A stretch of DNA of 64,000 bases from Nocardioides humi (GTDB taxonomy: Bacteria; Actinomycetota; Actinomycetes; Propionibacteriales; Nocardioidaceae). The notes beneath the pieces are model-generated. The model did not search any database. It was not told the origin of the DNA and saw nothing but the letters and a program-made list of their open reading frames with translations. Where the stretch lies: assembly GCF_006494775.1 (NCBI RefSeq), contig NZ_CP041146.1:3286001-3350000 (forward strand), written 5' to 3'. The translations under genes and the position numbers were made by a program. Shown here piece after piece: positions 45,700 through 55,488 of the stretch (its first letter is position 1; each line of letters starts with the position of its first letter).

Positions 45700-46818
45700 G
45701 TGGGAGTTGTCGGAGACATCGATCGGGCGCAGCGACGGAGATCCGCCGTCGGCTTCCCGCTCGCGGTCGTCTACAAGTTCTTCGACGACCAGGGGAACTA
45801 CCTCGCGGCGATCCTGACCTTCTACGCCTTCCTCTCGATCTTCCCGCTCATGCTCCTCGGCACATCGATCCTCGGCTTCATCCTCGACGGGCGCCCGGCG
45901 CTGCAGGAGCAGGTCCTCGACTCCGCCCTCGGCCAGTTCCCGATCATCGGTGACGCGCTCGGCCGGCCGGAGGGCATCCAGGGGTCGACGGGCGGCATCA
46001 TCGTCGGCTCGCTGACCGCCCTGTACGGAGCGCTCGGGCTCGGCCTCGCGCTGCAGAACGTCCAGTCCGCGGCGTGGGCGGTGCCGCGCAACAGCCGGCC
46101 GCATCCGGTGATGACGCGGGTCAACAGCCTGTTCATCCTGGGGGTGGCGGGCACCGCCATCTTCACGGTGTTCGTCGGCTCTGCGGTGCTGACCGAGACC
46201 AAGCTGGTCGGCGACCTGTCCACCCACGGATGGTTCCACTGGCTGGTGCGCCTGCTGACCGTGATCCTCCTCGGCTCGATGATGACCGTGCTGCTGCGGA
46301 TGGCGGCGGCCCGTGCGATCCGGGACCGGGGGATCCGTGCGGCGCCGGGCGGGTTCACGATCGCGGTGCTGTGGCAGTTCCTGCAGTACATCGGCACCGT
46401 CTACGTGACGAACGTGCTGGCGAGCACGAACCGGAACAACATGACCGAGACCTTCGGCGTGGTCCTCGGCCTGATGGGCCTGCTCTACATCGGCGCGATC
46501 ATGGGCGTGCTCGGGATCGAGGTGAACGTCGTCCTCGCCCGCAAGCTGTGGCCGCGCGCCCTGCTCACCCCGTTCACCGACTCCGTCGACCTCACCGAGG
46601 CCGACCGCCGCGCATACGCCATGTACGCCCAGATGCAGCGGCACAAGGGCTTCGAGACCGTCACCGTCCGCTTCGACGGGCGTGACGGCGACACCCACGA
46701 GATCGCGCTCGACCCCCGCACGGAGAAGGTCCACAAGCAGCACATCGCCGGCCGGCCGCCGCGCCCCGAGGCGGCGGACGAGCCGACCCAGCCGGTGAAC
46801 CTCCCGCCGTCCATCTGA
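45700..46818 (+). CDS. YihY/virulence factor BrkB family membrane protein
   Basis: A 372-residue inner-membrane protein with six hydrophobic segments (about 40-65, 95-125, 140-165, 180-210, 215-240, 250-280). The family core NYLAAILTFYAFLSIFPLMLLG is near residue 32. A hydrophilic C-terminal tail of about 80 residues follows. Function of the family is unknown, despite the old RNase BN label. GTG start at 45700. Monocistronic. Confidence 0.87.
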   Translation: MGVVGDIDRAQRRRSAVGFPLAVVYKFFDDQGNYLAAILTFYAFLSIFPLMLLGTSILGFILDGRPALQEQVLDSALGQFPIIGDALGRPEGIQGSTGGIIVGSLTALYGALGLGLALQNVQSAAWAVPRNSRPHPVMTRVNSLFILGVAGTAIFTVFVGSAVLTETKLVGDLSTHGWFHWLVRLLTVILLGSMMTVLLRMAAARAIRDRGIRAAPGGFTIAVLWQFLQYIGTVYVTNVLASTNRNNMTETFGVVLGLMGLLYIGAIMGVLGIEVNVVLARKLWPRALLTPFTDSVDLTEADRRAYAMYAQMQRHKGFETVTVRFDGRDGDTHEIALDPRTEKVHKQHIAGRPPRPEAADEPTQPVNLPPSI

Positions 46819-46862
46819 CTACGGTGGTCCCATCACGCACAGTCGGATGAGGAGGACTCCCC

Positions 46863-47987
46863 ATGAGTCAGCAGGTGAAGGCCGTCGTCGCTCGGGCGAA
46901 GGGTGCGCCGGTGGAGGTCGTGACCATCAACGTGCCGGACCCGGGGCCGGGCGAGGCGGTGGTGAAGGTCCTCTCGTGCGGGGTGTGTCATACCGACCTG
47001 CACTACCGCGAGGGTGGGATCAACGACGAGTTCCCGTTCCTGCTGGGCCACGAGGCCTCGGGCATCGTGGAGGCGGTCGGCCCGGACGTCACCGGCGTCG
47101 CGCCGGGCGACTTCGTGGTGCTGAACTGGCGCGCGGTGTGTGGTGAGTGCCGGGCCTGCAAGCGGGGCGACCTGCACTACTGCTTCAACACGCACAACGC
47201 CACCCAGAGGATGACCCTCGCCGAGGGTGAGGACGCCGGCACCGAGCTCTCGCCGGCGCTGGGGATCGGGGCGTTCGCGGAGAAGACCCTGGTCGCGGCC
47301 GGCCAGTGCACCAAGGTCGACGCCAACGCCCGTCCCGCGGCCGTGGGCCTGCTGGGCTGCGGGGTGATGGCCGGCATCGGTGCCGCGATCAACACCGGCC
47401 AGGTCGGTCGCGGGAAGTCGATCGCGGTCATCGGCTGCGGCGGGGTCGGGGTCGCGGCCATCGCGGGCGCTGCGCTCGCCGGCGCGTCGCCGATCATCGC
47501 GGTCGACATCGACGCCAAGAAGCTCGCCAAGGCGCGGGAGATGGGCGCCACCCACACCGTCGACTCGAGCGGCTCGTCGGGCGTCGATCCGGTCGAGGAG
47601 ATCAAGCGGATCTGCGCGGAGGTCTACGAGGGCGCCGACGGCGCCGACGTCGTGGTCGAGGCGGTCGGGCGCCCCGAGACCTGGAAGCAGGCGTTCTACG
47701 CCCGCGACCTGGCCGGCACCGTGGTCCTGGTCGGCGTCCCGACGCCGGACATGAAGGTCCCGGAGATCCCGCTGATCGACGTGTTCGGCCGTGGCGGGGC
47801 GCTCAAGTCGTCCTGGTACGGCGACTGCCTGCCCTCACGCGACTTCCCGATGCTCGTCGACCTCTACCAGCAGGGCCGGCTCGACCTGGACGCGTTCGTG
47901 ACCGAGGAGATCGGGATCGGCGACATCGAGGCCGCGTTCGACAAGATGCACCACGGCGACGTACTCCGCTCGGTGGTGATCCTCTGA
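46863..47987 (+). CDS. mscR: S-(hydroxymethyl)mycothiol dehydrogenase (mycothiol-dependent formaldehyde dehydrogenase)
   Basis: Zinc/NAD enzyme of 374 residues that oxidises the mycothiol-formaldehyde adduct and can reduce S-nitrosomycothiol. Catalytic zinc ligands are Cys42 in SCGVCHTD and His63-Glu64 in LLGHEASG. Structural-zinc cysteines are in [15 protein letters not shown] near residue 100. The NAD loop is [14 protein letters not shown] near 185. GAGGAGG precedes the ATG. The downstream MBL-fold gene overlaps its stop. The pair is conserved in mycothiol-producing actinobacteria, which supports the assignment. Confidence 0.92.
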   Translation: MSQQVKAVVARAKGAPVEVVTINVPDPGPGEAVVKVLSCGVCHTDLHYREGGINDEFPFLLGHEASGIVEAVGPDVTGVAPGDFVVLNWRAVCGECRACKRGDLHYCFNTHNATQRMTLAEGEDAGTELSPALGIGAFAEKTLVAAGQCTKVDANARPAAVGLLGCGVMAGIGAAINTGQVGRGKSIAVIGCGGVGVAAIAGAALAGASPIIAVDIDAKKLAKAREMGATHTVDSSGSSGVDPVEEIKRICAEVYEGADGADVVVEAVGRPETWKQAFYARDLAGTVVLVGVPTPDMKVPEIPLIDVFGRGGALKSSWYGDCLPSRDFPMLVDLYQQGRLDLDAFVTEEIGIGDIEAAFDKMHHGDVLRSVVIL

Positions 47988-48616
47988 TGGCCGGTCCGTC
48001 GTCTGCCAGGGTCGACCATGCCGTCACCTCGGGCACCTTCTCCCTGGACGGCGAGACCTTCGACGTCGACAACAACGTCTGGGTCGTCGGCGACGACACC
48101 GAGTGCGTGGTGATCGACGCCCCGCACTCGGTCGAGGACATCCTGCAGGTGGTCGCGGACCGGCGGGTCAAGGCGATCGTGTGCACGCACGCCCACGACG
48201 ACCACGTCCGCGTCGCCCCCGCCCTCCGGGAGGCCACCGTCGCGCCGATCCTGCTGCATCCCGACGACCGGCCGCTGTGGGAGCTCACCCACCGTGAGCA
48301 CCTGTGGGACGTGGACCTCGCCGACGGCCAGACCCTCGAGGTCGCCGGCACGACCCTGCAGGTGCTGCACACCCCGGGCCACGCCCCGGGCGCGGTGTGC
48401 CTGTACGCCCCGGACCTGGGGTGCGTGTTCACCGGCGACACCCTCTTCCATGGCGGCCCCGGCGCCACCGGTCGCTCCTACAGCGACCGGCCCACCCTGG
48501 AGGCCTCCATCCGCGCCAAGCTGTTCGACCTGCCGCCCGACACGATCGTCCACACCGGCCACGGCGAGGACACCACCATCGCCGCCGAGCGGGCCGGACT
48601 CGACGCTACGGAGTGA
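47987..48616 (+). CDS. MBL-fold hydrolase, probable S-formylmycothiol hydrolase
   Basis: A 209-residue metallo-hydrolase with an intact metal site: HAHDDH at residues 68-73, HTPGHAPG near 121, TGDTLFHG near 143 and HTGHGEDT near 190. It resembles glyoxalase II-type thioesterases. Its coupling to the mycothiol formaldehyde dehydrogenase suggests hydrolysis of S-formylmycothiol to formate and mycothiol; this is inference from context. Its 3' end overlaps the convergent phosphatase gene by 11 bases. Confidence 0.87.
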   Translation: MAGPSSARVDHAVTSGTFSLDGETFDVDNNVWVVGDDTECVVIDAPHSVEDILQVVADRRVKAIVCTHAHDDHVRVAPALREATVAPILLHPDDRPLWELTHREHLWDVDLADGQTLEVAGTTLQVLHTPGHAPGAVCLYAPDLGCVFTGDTLFHGGPGATGRSYSDRPTLEASIRAKLFDLPPDTIVHTGHGEDTTIAAERAGLDATE

Positions 48617-49373
48617 CCCGGAGCAGCTCGCGCAGCCGGCCGAGCACGTCGTCGTCGAGGCCCAGCCCGTCGCGGAGGTACGACGTCCGGTCGCCGAAAT
48701 GGGTGGCGACCGCGGTCCAGGCGGAGTCGAGGTACTCGCTCGCCACGACGAGGGTCGGCTCGTAGACGCCGACCAGGTCCGGGCCCAGGTGCTGGGCGAT
48801 CTCGGCCTCCACCCGGGCCCGGCTGGCGGCGCTGCGGGCGTTGGTGAGCAGGTAGTCGGACTCGATGGTCGGGTCGTCGACGCCGGCGATGTGCAGCAGC
48901 AGCGCGGACACCCAGCCGGTCCGGTCCTTGCCGGCGGAGCAGTGGAAGAGCTGCGGCCCGCCGATCGCGAGCTGGCGCAGGACGCCGCCGAACGCGGTCC
49001 GGGAGCGGTCCTCGGTGACGAAGGTGCGGTAGACGTCGTCCATCAGCACGACGGCGTCCTCGCGGCTGCGCAGGCTCGACATCCGCTCCATCGGGATGCC
49101 GATCGCGTCGAAGTGCAGGGCCTCGGCGCCGGGTACGGCGGGGTCCGGGTGCAGGTCGACCTCGGTAGGGGAGCGCAGGTCGATGACGGCGCGCAGGCCG
49201 ATCGAGCCGATCCGCCCGTGGTCGTCGTCGGTGAGGCGCAGGTCGTTGGAGCGGTAGAACACGCCGGTCCGGAGCCGGGCGCCGTCCCGGGTGGCGTAGC
49301 CGGGACCGGCCACGTCGCGGAAGTTGTCGGCGGAGGCGAGCCGGAGCCGCTCGCCGTCGTCCGGGGTGGTCAC
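48606..49373 (-). CDS. Tyrosine-protein phosphatase (PtpB/SidI-like)
   Basis: A 255-residue phosphatase. The P-loop HCSAGKDRTGW (near residue 140) has the nucleophilic Cys and phosphate-binding Arg, and the added Lys and Asp are typical of the lipid/tyrosine phosphatase (PtpB) group. The N-terminal ASADNFRDVAGPGYATRDG and VIDLRSPTEVD motifs match the family. GTG 49373 overlaps the stop of the upstream glycoside-hydrolase-like gene, so they form one unit. The target is unknown. Confidence 0.88.
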   Translation of the reverse strand: MTTPDDGERLRLASADNFRDVAGPGYATRDGARLRTGVFYRSNDLRLTDDDHGRIGSIGLRAVIDLRSPTEVDLHPDPAVPGAEALHFDAIGIPMERMSSLRSREDAVVLMDDVYRTFVTEDRSRTAFGGVLRQLAIGGPQLFHCSAGKDRTGWVSALLLHIAGVDDPTIESDYLLTNARSAASRARVEAEIAQHLGPDLVGVYEPTLVVASEYLDSAWTAVATHFGDRTSYLRDGLGLDDDVLGRLRELLRVTP

Positions 49374-50928
49374 GGGGAGCCGTCCTCGGTGGTGCCGTCG
49401 GCGATCTCCTCCTGCGTCAGCGGCCGCCACGGGGACGGCGACTCCTTCGTGGACGGCGCCTCCGGGCTGACGCCCTGGTTCCACCACTGCGCGACATAGG
49501 CCCTGCCCCGGAGCTGGACGCGGTCGCCTGCCTTGTAGACGTCGACGGCGCTCCAGTCGGCGAAGGTCCCGGGGGCACGGTCGGGGTCGGCTCGGGCGTC
49601 TCGCCCGGCAGGACCGGTCCGATCAGCCGCCAGGCGGAGGCGCTCGCCTCGACCGTCGGGTCGTCGGGTACGTCGCCGCTCGTCCACCACTTGGCGACGT
49701 AGACGTTCTGCTTCCACACCACGCGCTGGTCCTTGAGGTAGATGCTCTCAGGGTCCCAGATCGGGTAGGGGCTGGTGGCGGGGTCGTCGGTCGTGGTGGC
49801 CGTGGGATCCGCGGTCGTGGTGTTGGTCGTGGGTGCCGCCGGGGCCGGCTCGCCCTTCAGCCGCAGGCCCAGGACCCGTGCGAACGCTCCCGTCTCCTGC
49901 TCGACGCCGCTGCACGAGTCGGACACCTTCGTGACGTCGGGCCAGTTGCTGCTGCACTCCCGGTCGCGGTTGAGGGACCACAGGGAGAGGCGGCCGAGGC
50001 GCTGCTGGGCGGCGAAGGACTTCAGCACGCGGGCGTCCTCCAGGGTGAACACCTCGCCGGCCACGTCGTTCTGGCCGAGCATCGGCGTGGCGCCGAGCCC
50101 CCGCCAGAGCTGGGCGCTGGTGCGGTGCGTGCCGGCGGCGTCGTACAGGTCGGCGAGCTGGTCGTGGGTGCTCTCCAGGGCCTGCACCGCGGCGTCCCCC
50201 ATGGACTGTCCCGCGTCCCGGCTCCCGCCGTAGTCCATCGTCATCACGTTCACGCCCGCCAGGTCGACGCCCCCGCGCACCATCTGGTCGACCAGCGCGC
50301 GGCCCTCGGCGGTGAGACCGTCCGGGGCGACGGGGAGGGTCAGCCAGACCTCGACGCCGGTGCTCTCCTGGAGCCGTGCGACGGCCTGGGTACGACGCTC
50401 GTTGGCCGCCGTGTCGGAGAGCGCCTCGCCCTCCACGTCGAGGTCGATGACGCTCAGGTCGTAGCGGGCCACGACCGCGCGGTAGGCGTCGTACAGGTCG
50501 TCGGGATCGGTGCACGCGACGGCGAGCTCGGTGTTGGCCTGGCCCCCGAAGGACACGATCGGGGTGCCGCCGAGCTGGCTCAGCCGGGCGATCCGGCGGT
50601 CGAGGTCGAGCTCCTCACCCGCCTCGGGGAGGGTGTGGTAGGTGCCCCAGGTCGGCGTGCAGTCGTCGGCGGCCGCGGCGACCACGAAGGACAGCACGGC
50701 GTTGGCGCCGGCCCCGGCCTCCGGCTCCTCGAAGGGCAGCGAGGGCGTCGCGGTCACGTCGACGTACCCGGCGAACCAGGACGCCTGCGGGACCTTCACC
50801 CGCGCGTCCTGGAACCAGCGCCACCCGCGCAGGGAGGCGAAGACCAGCGCCACCGCCACCAGCAGTACGACGACCAGACGCGTCCACGACAGGCGTCGTC
50901 CCTCGACCAGCGCCACAGTCCACCCCAC
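49370..50928 (-). CDS. Membrane-anchored GH18-like protein with two chitin-binding-type modules (-1 frameshift)
   Basis: A cell-surface protein of 519 residues when corrected. The N-terminal anchor is at about 16-33. A chitinase-like TIM barrel follows (about 48-365), with SVIDLDVEGEAL in the place of DxxDxDxE: the two Asp and the Glu (162, 164, 166) are kept and the first Asp is Ser. A Thr/Pro linker leads to two CBM5/12-like modules with YVAKWW and YVAQWWNQG. The frame breaks at the C/G run 49568-49575. One added base joins the linker to GTFADWSAVDVYKAGDRV and ends the gene at 49370. GTG start with GAGGG upstream. Confidence 0.8.
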
Positions 50929-51037
50929 TCGCTTTCCCTCGCCGTTCGCCCTCCCGCAGCCCGGCCAGCGACTACCCTACGAGGCTGGGCCCGGGTGCGG
51001 GGCGCGAATGACAGCACCGGACCGGGGGAGGGTTCGC

Positions 51038-53365
51038 ATGCAGGGGAGAGCCGCGACCGGCGGCGGCACGGCCGTGCCCGTGCGCCGGCGGCAATGGGGC
51101 GCGGAGCGTCGGTCGGAGCCGATGCCCATCGTCCACCTGCGCCCGACCATGGCCAAGCTGACCTGGGGCCGGATCGCGATCACCGCGACCGTGCTGTTCT
51201 GGTTCGCCTACCTCGTGTCGACGATCGCGCGGCACCTCCTCAACGGCGTCGGCGGCTTCCGGTTCACGATGGAGGCGATCTCCTATCTGACGGTCGTGAC
51301 CTTCCTCACGTTCTCGGCGCTGATGTACCTGGTCGCCCGGCAGGGCGCGATGAAGCGGTTCCGGGTGCACCAACGGGTGCCGCGCGGCCTGCTCGACGAG
51401 CACTTCGCCGACAGCGGTCGCTCGCTGACCGTGCTGGTCCCGTCGTACGCCGAGGAGCCGGACATCGTCCGGCTGACCCTGTGGAGCGCCGCCCTGCAGG
51501 AGTACCCCGACCTGCGGGTCATGCTCCTCGTCGACGACCCGCCGTTCCCCACCGATCCGGTGGTGCGGGAGCGGCTCGACGCGACCCGGGCTCTCGCGCG
51601 CGACGTGGAGCGCGCCCTCGCCGTGCCGCACGGCCGGGCGGCGGCCGCCTACGAGCAGGCCCGGCGTGTCCTGGGCGAAGCACCGGTCGCGCCGGCGGGC
51701 AGCCTGGCCGCGCTGGCCGAGGAGTACCGCGCCGCAGCGGAGTGGCTGGAGCAGATGGCCGAGCAGGAGGCCGTCGCGGACCACGTCGCGGAGTTCTTCG
51801 TCGACCAGGTCCTGATGGGCCTGGCCAGCGAGCTGCGACTCTCCCTCCTCGCCATCGAGGCCGCGGTGGAGCAGGGCGGCCGGATGGCGTCGGAGCGGGT
51901 GCGCGAGCTGCACCGGCGCCTGGTGTGGATCTTCGCGGCGCAGGTCGGCAGCTTCGAGCGCAAGCGCTACGCCTCGCTGTCGCAGGAGGCCAACAAGGCG
52001 ATGAACATCAACGCCTATCTCGGCCTGATGGGTGCCACGTGGCGGCCGAGCGAGTCGGCCGAGGGCACGCTGCTGAGCCGGCTGGCGCCGGACGCGCCGC
52101 GCGAGGACACCGACCTGGTCGTGCCGGACAGCGAGTACGTCCTCACCCTCGACGCCGACTCGCAGCTGCTGCGCGACTACTGCCTGCGGCTGGTCTACTT
52201 CCTGGAGCAGCCGGAGAACCAGGACGTCGCGATCACCCAGACGCCGTACTCCTCCTACCGCGGTGCGCCGACCCGGATCGAGCGGATCGCCGGTGCCACC
52301 ACCGACATCCAGCACATCCTGCACCAGGGCATGACCTATCACGACGCGACCTTCTGGGTCGGGGCCAATGCGGTCATCCGGCGTCGGGCACTCGAGGACA
52401 TCGTGCAGGTCGAGACCGTCGGCGGCTTCGAGATCCGCACCTACATCCAGGACCGGACGGTCATCGAGGACACCGAGTCGAGCGTCGATCTCGCTGCCGC
52501 GGGCTGGCGGCTGGTCAACTACCCGGAGCGGCTGAGCTACAGCGCCACCCCGCCCGACTACGGCTCGCTGGTCGTGCAGCGCCGGCGCTGGGCCAACGGC
52601 GGGCTGTTGATCTTCCCCAAGTTCTGGGCCCAGCGGCGGCCGAGAGCGGCGGCCGGCGTACCGATCCGGTGGGGGGAGTTCACCCAGCGCCTCAACTACA
52701 TGGCCTCGATCGCGTGGGCGAGCTTCGCGCTGCTGCTGTTGCTCTTCTACCCCTATGACGGGCGGCTGCTCTCCCCGCTGGTCATCGGTGCGGCGCTGCC
52801 CTACTTCCTGTGCATGGCCAGCGATCTGCGGCTGTGCGGCCACCGGCGCCTGGACGTGTTCCGGATCTACGGCTTCAACCTGATCCTGCTGCCGGTCAAC
52901 CTGGCCGGCGTGCTGAAGTCGATCCAGCAGGCCTTCACCGGAGAGAAGATCCCGTTCGCGCGAACCCCCAAGGTGCGCAACCGTACCGCGGCTCCGGGAC
53001 TGCACGTGCTCGTGTCGTACCTGATCGTGATCTACTCGCTCATCACCGCGTGGCGCAGCTACCAGCACGAGACCTGGGGGAATCTGGCCTTCGCGCTGTT
53101 CAACGCGGTCCTCGCTGCCGGCGCGATCTGGGCCTGCATCGGCGTCCGCAATTCCTGCGTGGACATGGCCATGGGCGTGGTGAACTGGCTGTTCGTCCCC
53201 GCTCGGAAGCCGGCGGCTCCGCAGACGGCGTCCGCCGGCCCGCAGCCGGTCGACTGGCAGAGCATCCTCTACCACGGTGACCGGCGGTTGGGACGGGACC
53301 TGCGGCGCCGCAACGACCGCCGCCGACGGATCACCCGCACCCGCGTGCCGCGGGGTGGTCGTTGA
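51038..53365 (+). CDS. Cellulose-synthase-like processive family 2 glycosyltransferase
   Basis: A 775-residue membrane glycosyltransferase. Two N-terminal helices (about 45-65, 78-102) precede a cytosolic GT-A domain with VDDPP (Asp166/167), LTLDADSQ (372-374), VIEDTE (477-478) and QRRRW (514-518), the D,D,D,QxxRW set of processive GT2 enzymes. About five C-terminal helices follow. I chose ATG 51038 because GGAGGG precedes it. There is an unusual acidic helical insert at about 175-330 between the first Asp and DAD. It is divergent from the GH18-like gene. No PilZ domain seen. The polymer made is unknown. Confidence 0.87.
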   Translation: MQGRAATGGGTAVPVRRRQWGAERRSEPMPIVHLRPTMAKLTWGRIAITATVLFWFAYLVSTIARHLLNGVGGFRFTMEAISYLTVVTFLTFSALMYLVARQGAMKRFRVHQRVPRGLLDEHFADSGRSLTVLVPSYAEEPDIVRLTLWSAALQEYPDLRVMLLVDDPPFPTDPVVRERLDATRALARDVERALAVPHGRAAAAYEQARRVLGEAPVAPAGSLAALAEEYRAAAEWLEQMAEQEAVADHVAEFFVDQVLMGLASELRLSLLAIEAAVEQGGRMASERVRELHRRLVWIFAAQVGSFERKRYASLSQEANKAMNINAYLGLMGATWRPSESAEGTLLSRLAPDAPREDTDLVVPDSEYVLTLDADSQLLRDYCLRLVYFLEQPENQDVAITQTPYSSYRGAPTRIERIAGATTDIQHILHQGMTYHDATFWVGANAVIRRRALEDIVQVETVGGFEIRTYIQDRTVIEDTESSVDLAAAGWRLVNYPERLSYSATPPDYGSLVVQRRRWANGGLLIFPKFWAQRRPRAAAGVPIRWGEFTQRLNYMASIAWASFALLLLLFYPYDGRLLSPLVIGAALPYFLCMASDLRLCGHRRLDVFRIYGFNLILLPVNLAGVLKSIQQAFTGEKIPFARTPKVRNRTAAPGLHVLVSYLIVIYSLITAWRSYQHETWGNLAFALFNAVLAAGAIWACIGVRNSCVDMAMGVVNWLFVPARKPAAPQTASAGPQPVDWQSILYHGDRRLGRDLRRRNDRRRRITRTRVPRGGR

Positions 53366-53402
53366 GGCACGTGCTGATCGGCGGTTCCTCGCGGGGGGAC
53401 GG

Positions 53403-54223
53403 TCAGCCCCGGCGCGGGGCCGGGGGACGAACCGGGCCGTCCGGGCGGCGTACTCCGGGTAGCCGGGGCGCTGCATCATCGTCTGCTCGAGCAGGCGGGC
53501 GCCGGTCGCCTCGCTGAGGAACCAGGTCATCGCGGCCGGCGCGGCGACGGTGGCGAGGCCCGCCACCCAGCCGGAGGCCAGGCCGCCGGCGAGCCACAGC
53601 CCCCACCACACGCAGGCGTCGCCGAAGTAGTTCGGGTGCCGGGTCCACGCCCACAGGCCGGTGTCGAGGACCGCGGGCCGCTGGTCGCGCGGGCGGGAGC
53701 GGTACGCCGCCAGCTGGGCGTCGCCGACCGCCTCGAAGTAGATCCCGACCAGCCACACCAGCGCGCCCGCGGCGACGGCCGGCCACCAGCGCACCTCCAG
53801 GACGACGCCGACCGACACCGGCAGCGCGATCAGCGGGACCAGCGCGCCCTGGAGCGCGAACACCTTCCGGACCGCCCGGCCCATGCCCACCTCGGGGAGG
53901 CTCCCGCCGAGGAGCTTCTCGTAGCGTGGGTCCTCGCCGTCGTGCCGCGCCGTGCGCCGCCCGATGTGCCAGGCCAGCCGGGTCCCCCACAGCACCACCA
54001 GCGCCACCAGCAGCCAGCTGCGGGCGGGGGACCCGGCGTCCCGCGCGGCCGCGCCCGCCCCACACGCGAGCGCGGCCGTGGCGAACGCGGCCCCCCAGGC
54101 CACGTCCACCACGGCCACCCGGCCCTGGCGCCGGGCGACGAGCGCGGTCACCGCCATCACCGCCGCGGCGGCGACGACGGACAGCGCGACGCTGAGGATC
54201 AGGTCGGCCGCCATCCGGCTCAC
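53403..54223 (-). CDS. DUF1295 membrane protein, Rv0446c-like (-1 frameshift at C-terminus)
   Basis: A 273-residue multi-pass protein of the DUF1295/steroid 5-alpha-reductase-like fold. The family motif GLWAWTRHPNYFGDACVWWGLW is near residue 195. The end restored by one added C in the CCCC at 53416-53419 is FVPRPPRRG, stop 53403. Without it the frame runs on antisense through the glycosyltransferase gene. GTG 54223 overlaps the upstream methyltransferase stop; an ATG at 54214 is an alternative start. The mycobacterial homologue lies in the sigK operon. A lipid-reductase role is plausible but unproven. Confidence 0.8.
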
Positions 54224-55488
54224 CAGTCCCGTACCCACGGAAGGCCGTGCGATGCTCCCGGCCGGACCAGCAGGATCTGGTCGACACCCATCCGCCCGTC
54301 GCGGAAAGCCATCGAGCCGCCGACGAGGTAGAGCCGCCAGACCCGGACCAGCTCCTCGCCGACCAGCGCGGTGATCGCGTCGAGGTTCTCCTCGAACCGC
54401 CGCAGCCAGCCGGCGACGGTGAGCACGTAGTGCTCGCGCAGCGCCTGCACGTCGCGCACCTCCAGGCCCGGCTCCTCCAGCAGGCCGACGGTCGCGGCGA
54501 CCGGCCGCATGTGCATGTCGGGCGCGATGAAGGACTCGATGAACGGCCCGCCGCCCGGGTGCTTCGCGCCCCGCGACATCTGCTGCACCAGTACCCGGCC
54601 GCCCGGCCGCACCGCGTCGTGCAGCACCCGTGCGTACGCCGGGTAGTTGCGCCGGCCGACGTGCTCGCCCATCTCCAGCGACGCGACGGCGTCGTACTCC
54701 GCGCCTCGGACGGGGACGGCGTCGCGGTAGTCGCACAGCCGGATCTCCACGCGATCCGCCAGTCCCCGCCGCCGCGCGGCCGTCTCGGCGTACTGCTGCT
54801 GCTCGTGGGAGATCGTCACCCCGACGACGTGCGCGCCGTAGCGCTCCGCGGCGTGCAGCGACAGCGAGCCCCAGCCGCAGCCGACGTCGAGCAGCCGCAT
54901 CCCCGGCTCCAGGCCGAGCTTGCGGCAGACCAGGTCCAGCTTGGCCTCCTGGGCGTCGGCCAGCGGCTGCTCCGGCGAGGAGTGGTAGCCGCAGGAGTAG
55001 GCCATGGTCCGCTCATCGAGGATCAGCGCGTAGAAGTCGGCGGTGGTGTCGTAGTGGTGGCTGATCGCCCGCCGGTCGCGGTCCCTGCTGTGCAGCCGGC
55101 CCCGGACCCGGGCCTGGGTGTCCGGGGGCGCGGGCGGGCGTCCCAGCAGGTCGAGCCCGAGCGCCGAGCGCAGGGCGCCGGCCAGCGCCCGCAGCGGCGG
55201 CCGCCGCCCGGACAGTCCGCGCTCGGCGGCGACCGCGAACGCGTGGGTGAGCGCCGCGTCCAGATCGCCGGGTACGTCGAGCTCGCCGGTCACGTAGGCC
55301 TGGGCGGCGCCCAGCTCGCCGGGGTGCCAGAGCATCCGGCGCAGCGCGTCGGGGGAGCGGAGCTCGACGACCGGCGCGTCCGCCGGGCCGGCCGTCGTAC
55401 CGTCCCAGGCGACCAGCCGCACGGGGAGGTCGCCGCCGACGAACGGCCGCAGCGTGGCGGCCAGGTCCGGTGCGATGCCGGTGGTCAT
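54220..55488 (-). CDS. Cyclopropane-fatty-acyl-phospholipid synthase-like methyltransferase (UfaA1-like)
   Basis: SAM-dependent lipid methyltransferase of 422 residues. An N-terminal lipid-binding region ends with ISHHYDTTADFYALILDERTMAYSCGYH (about 155-182). SAM motif I is LLDVGCGWGSLSLHAAERYG near 208. The family acidic patch is SLEMGEHVG. It acts on unsaturated acyl chains of phospholipids, adding a methylene or methyl group. GGAGGAG precedes the ATG, which overlaps the stop of the fusion protein that carries a second such domain. Mycobacterial ufaA1 (Rv0447c) is the matching member of the sigK locus. Confidence 0.88.
   Translation of the reverse strand: MTTGIAPDLAATLRPFVGGDLPVRLVAWDGTTAGPADAPVVELRSPDALRRMLWHPGELGAAQAYVTGELDVPGDLDAALTHAFAVAAERGLSGRRPPLRALAGALRSALGLDLLGRPPAPPDTQARVRGRLHSRDRDRRAISHHYDTTADFYALILDERTMAYSCGYHSSPEQPLADAQEAKLDLVCRKLGLEPGMRLLDVGCGWGSLSLHAAERYGAHVVGVTISHEQQQYAETAARRRGLADRVEIRLCDYRDAVPVRGAEYDAVASLEMGEHVGRRNYPAYARVLHDAVRPGGRVLVQQMSRGAKHPGGGPFIESFIAPDMHMRPVAATVGLLEEPGLEVRDVQALREHYVLTVAGWLRRFEENLDAITALVGEELVRVWRLYLVGGSMAFRDGRMGVDQILLVRPGASHGLPWVRDW

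Noticed and set aside
50972..54736. A very long open frame on the minus strand through the glycosyltransferase gene
   Set aside because: It is low-complexity Arg/Pro/Gly shadow in a GC-rich gene. It is joined to the DUF1295 gene only because a -1 indel removed that gene's stop.
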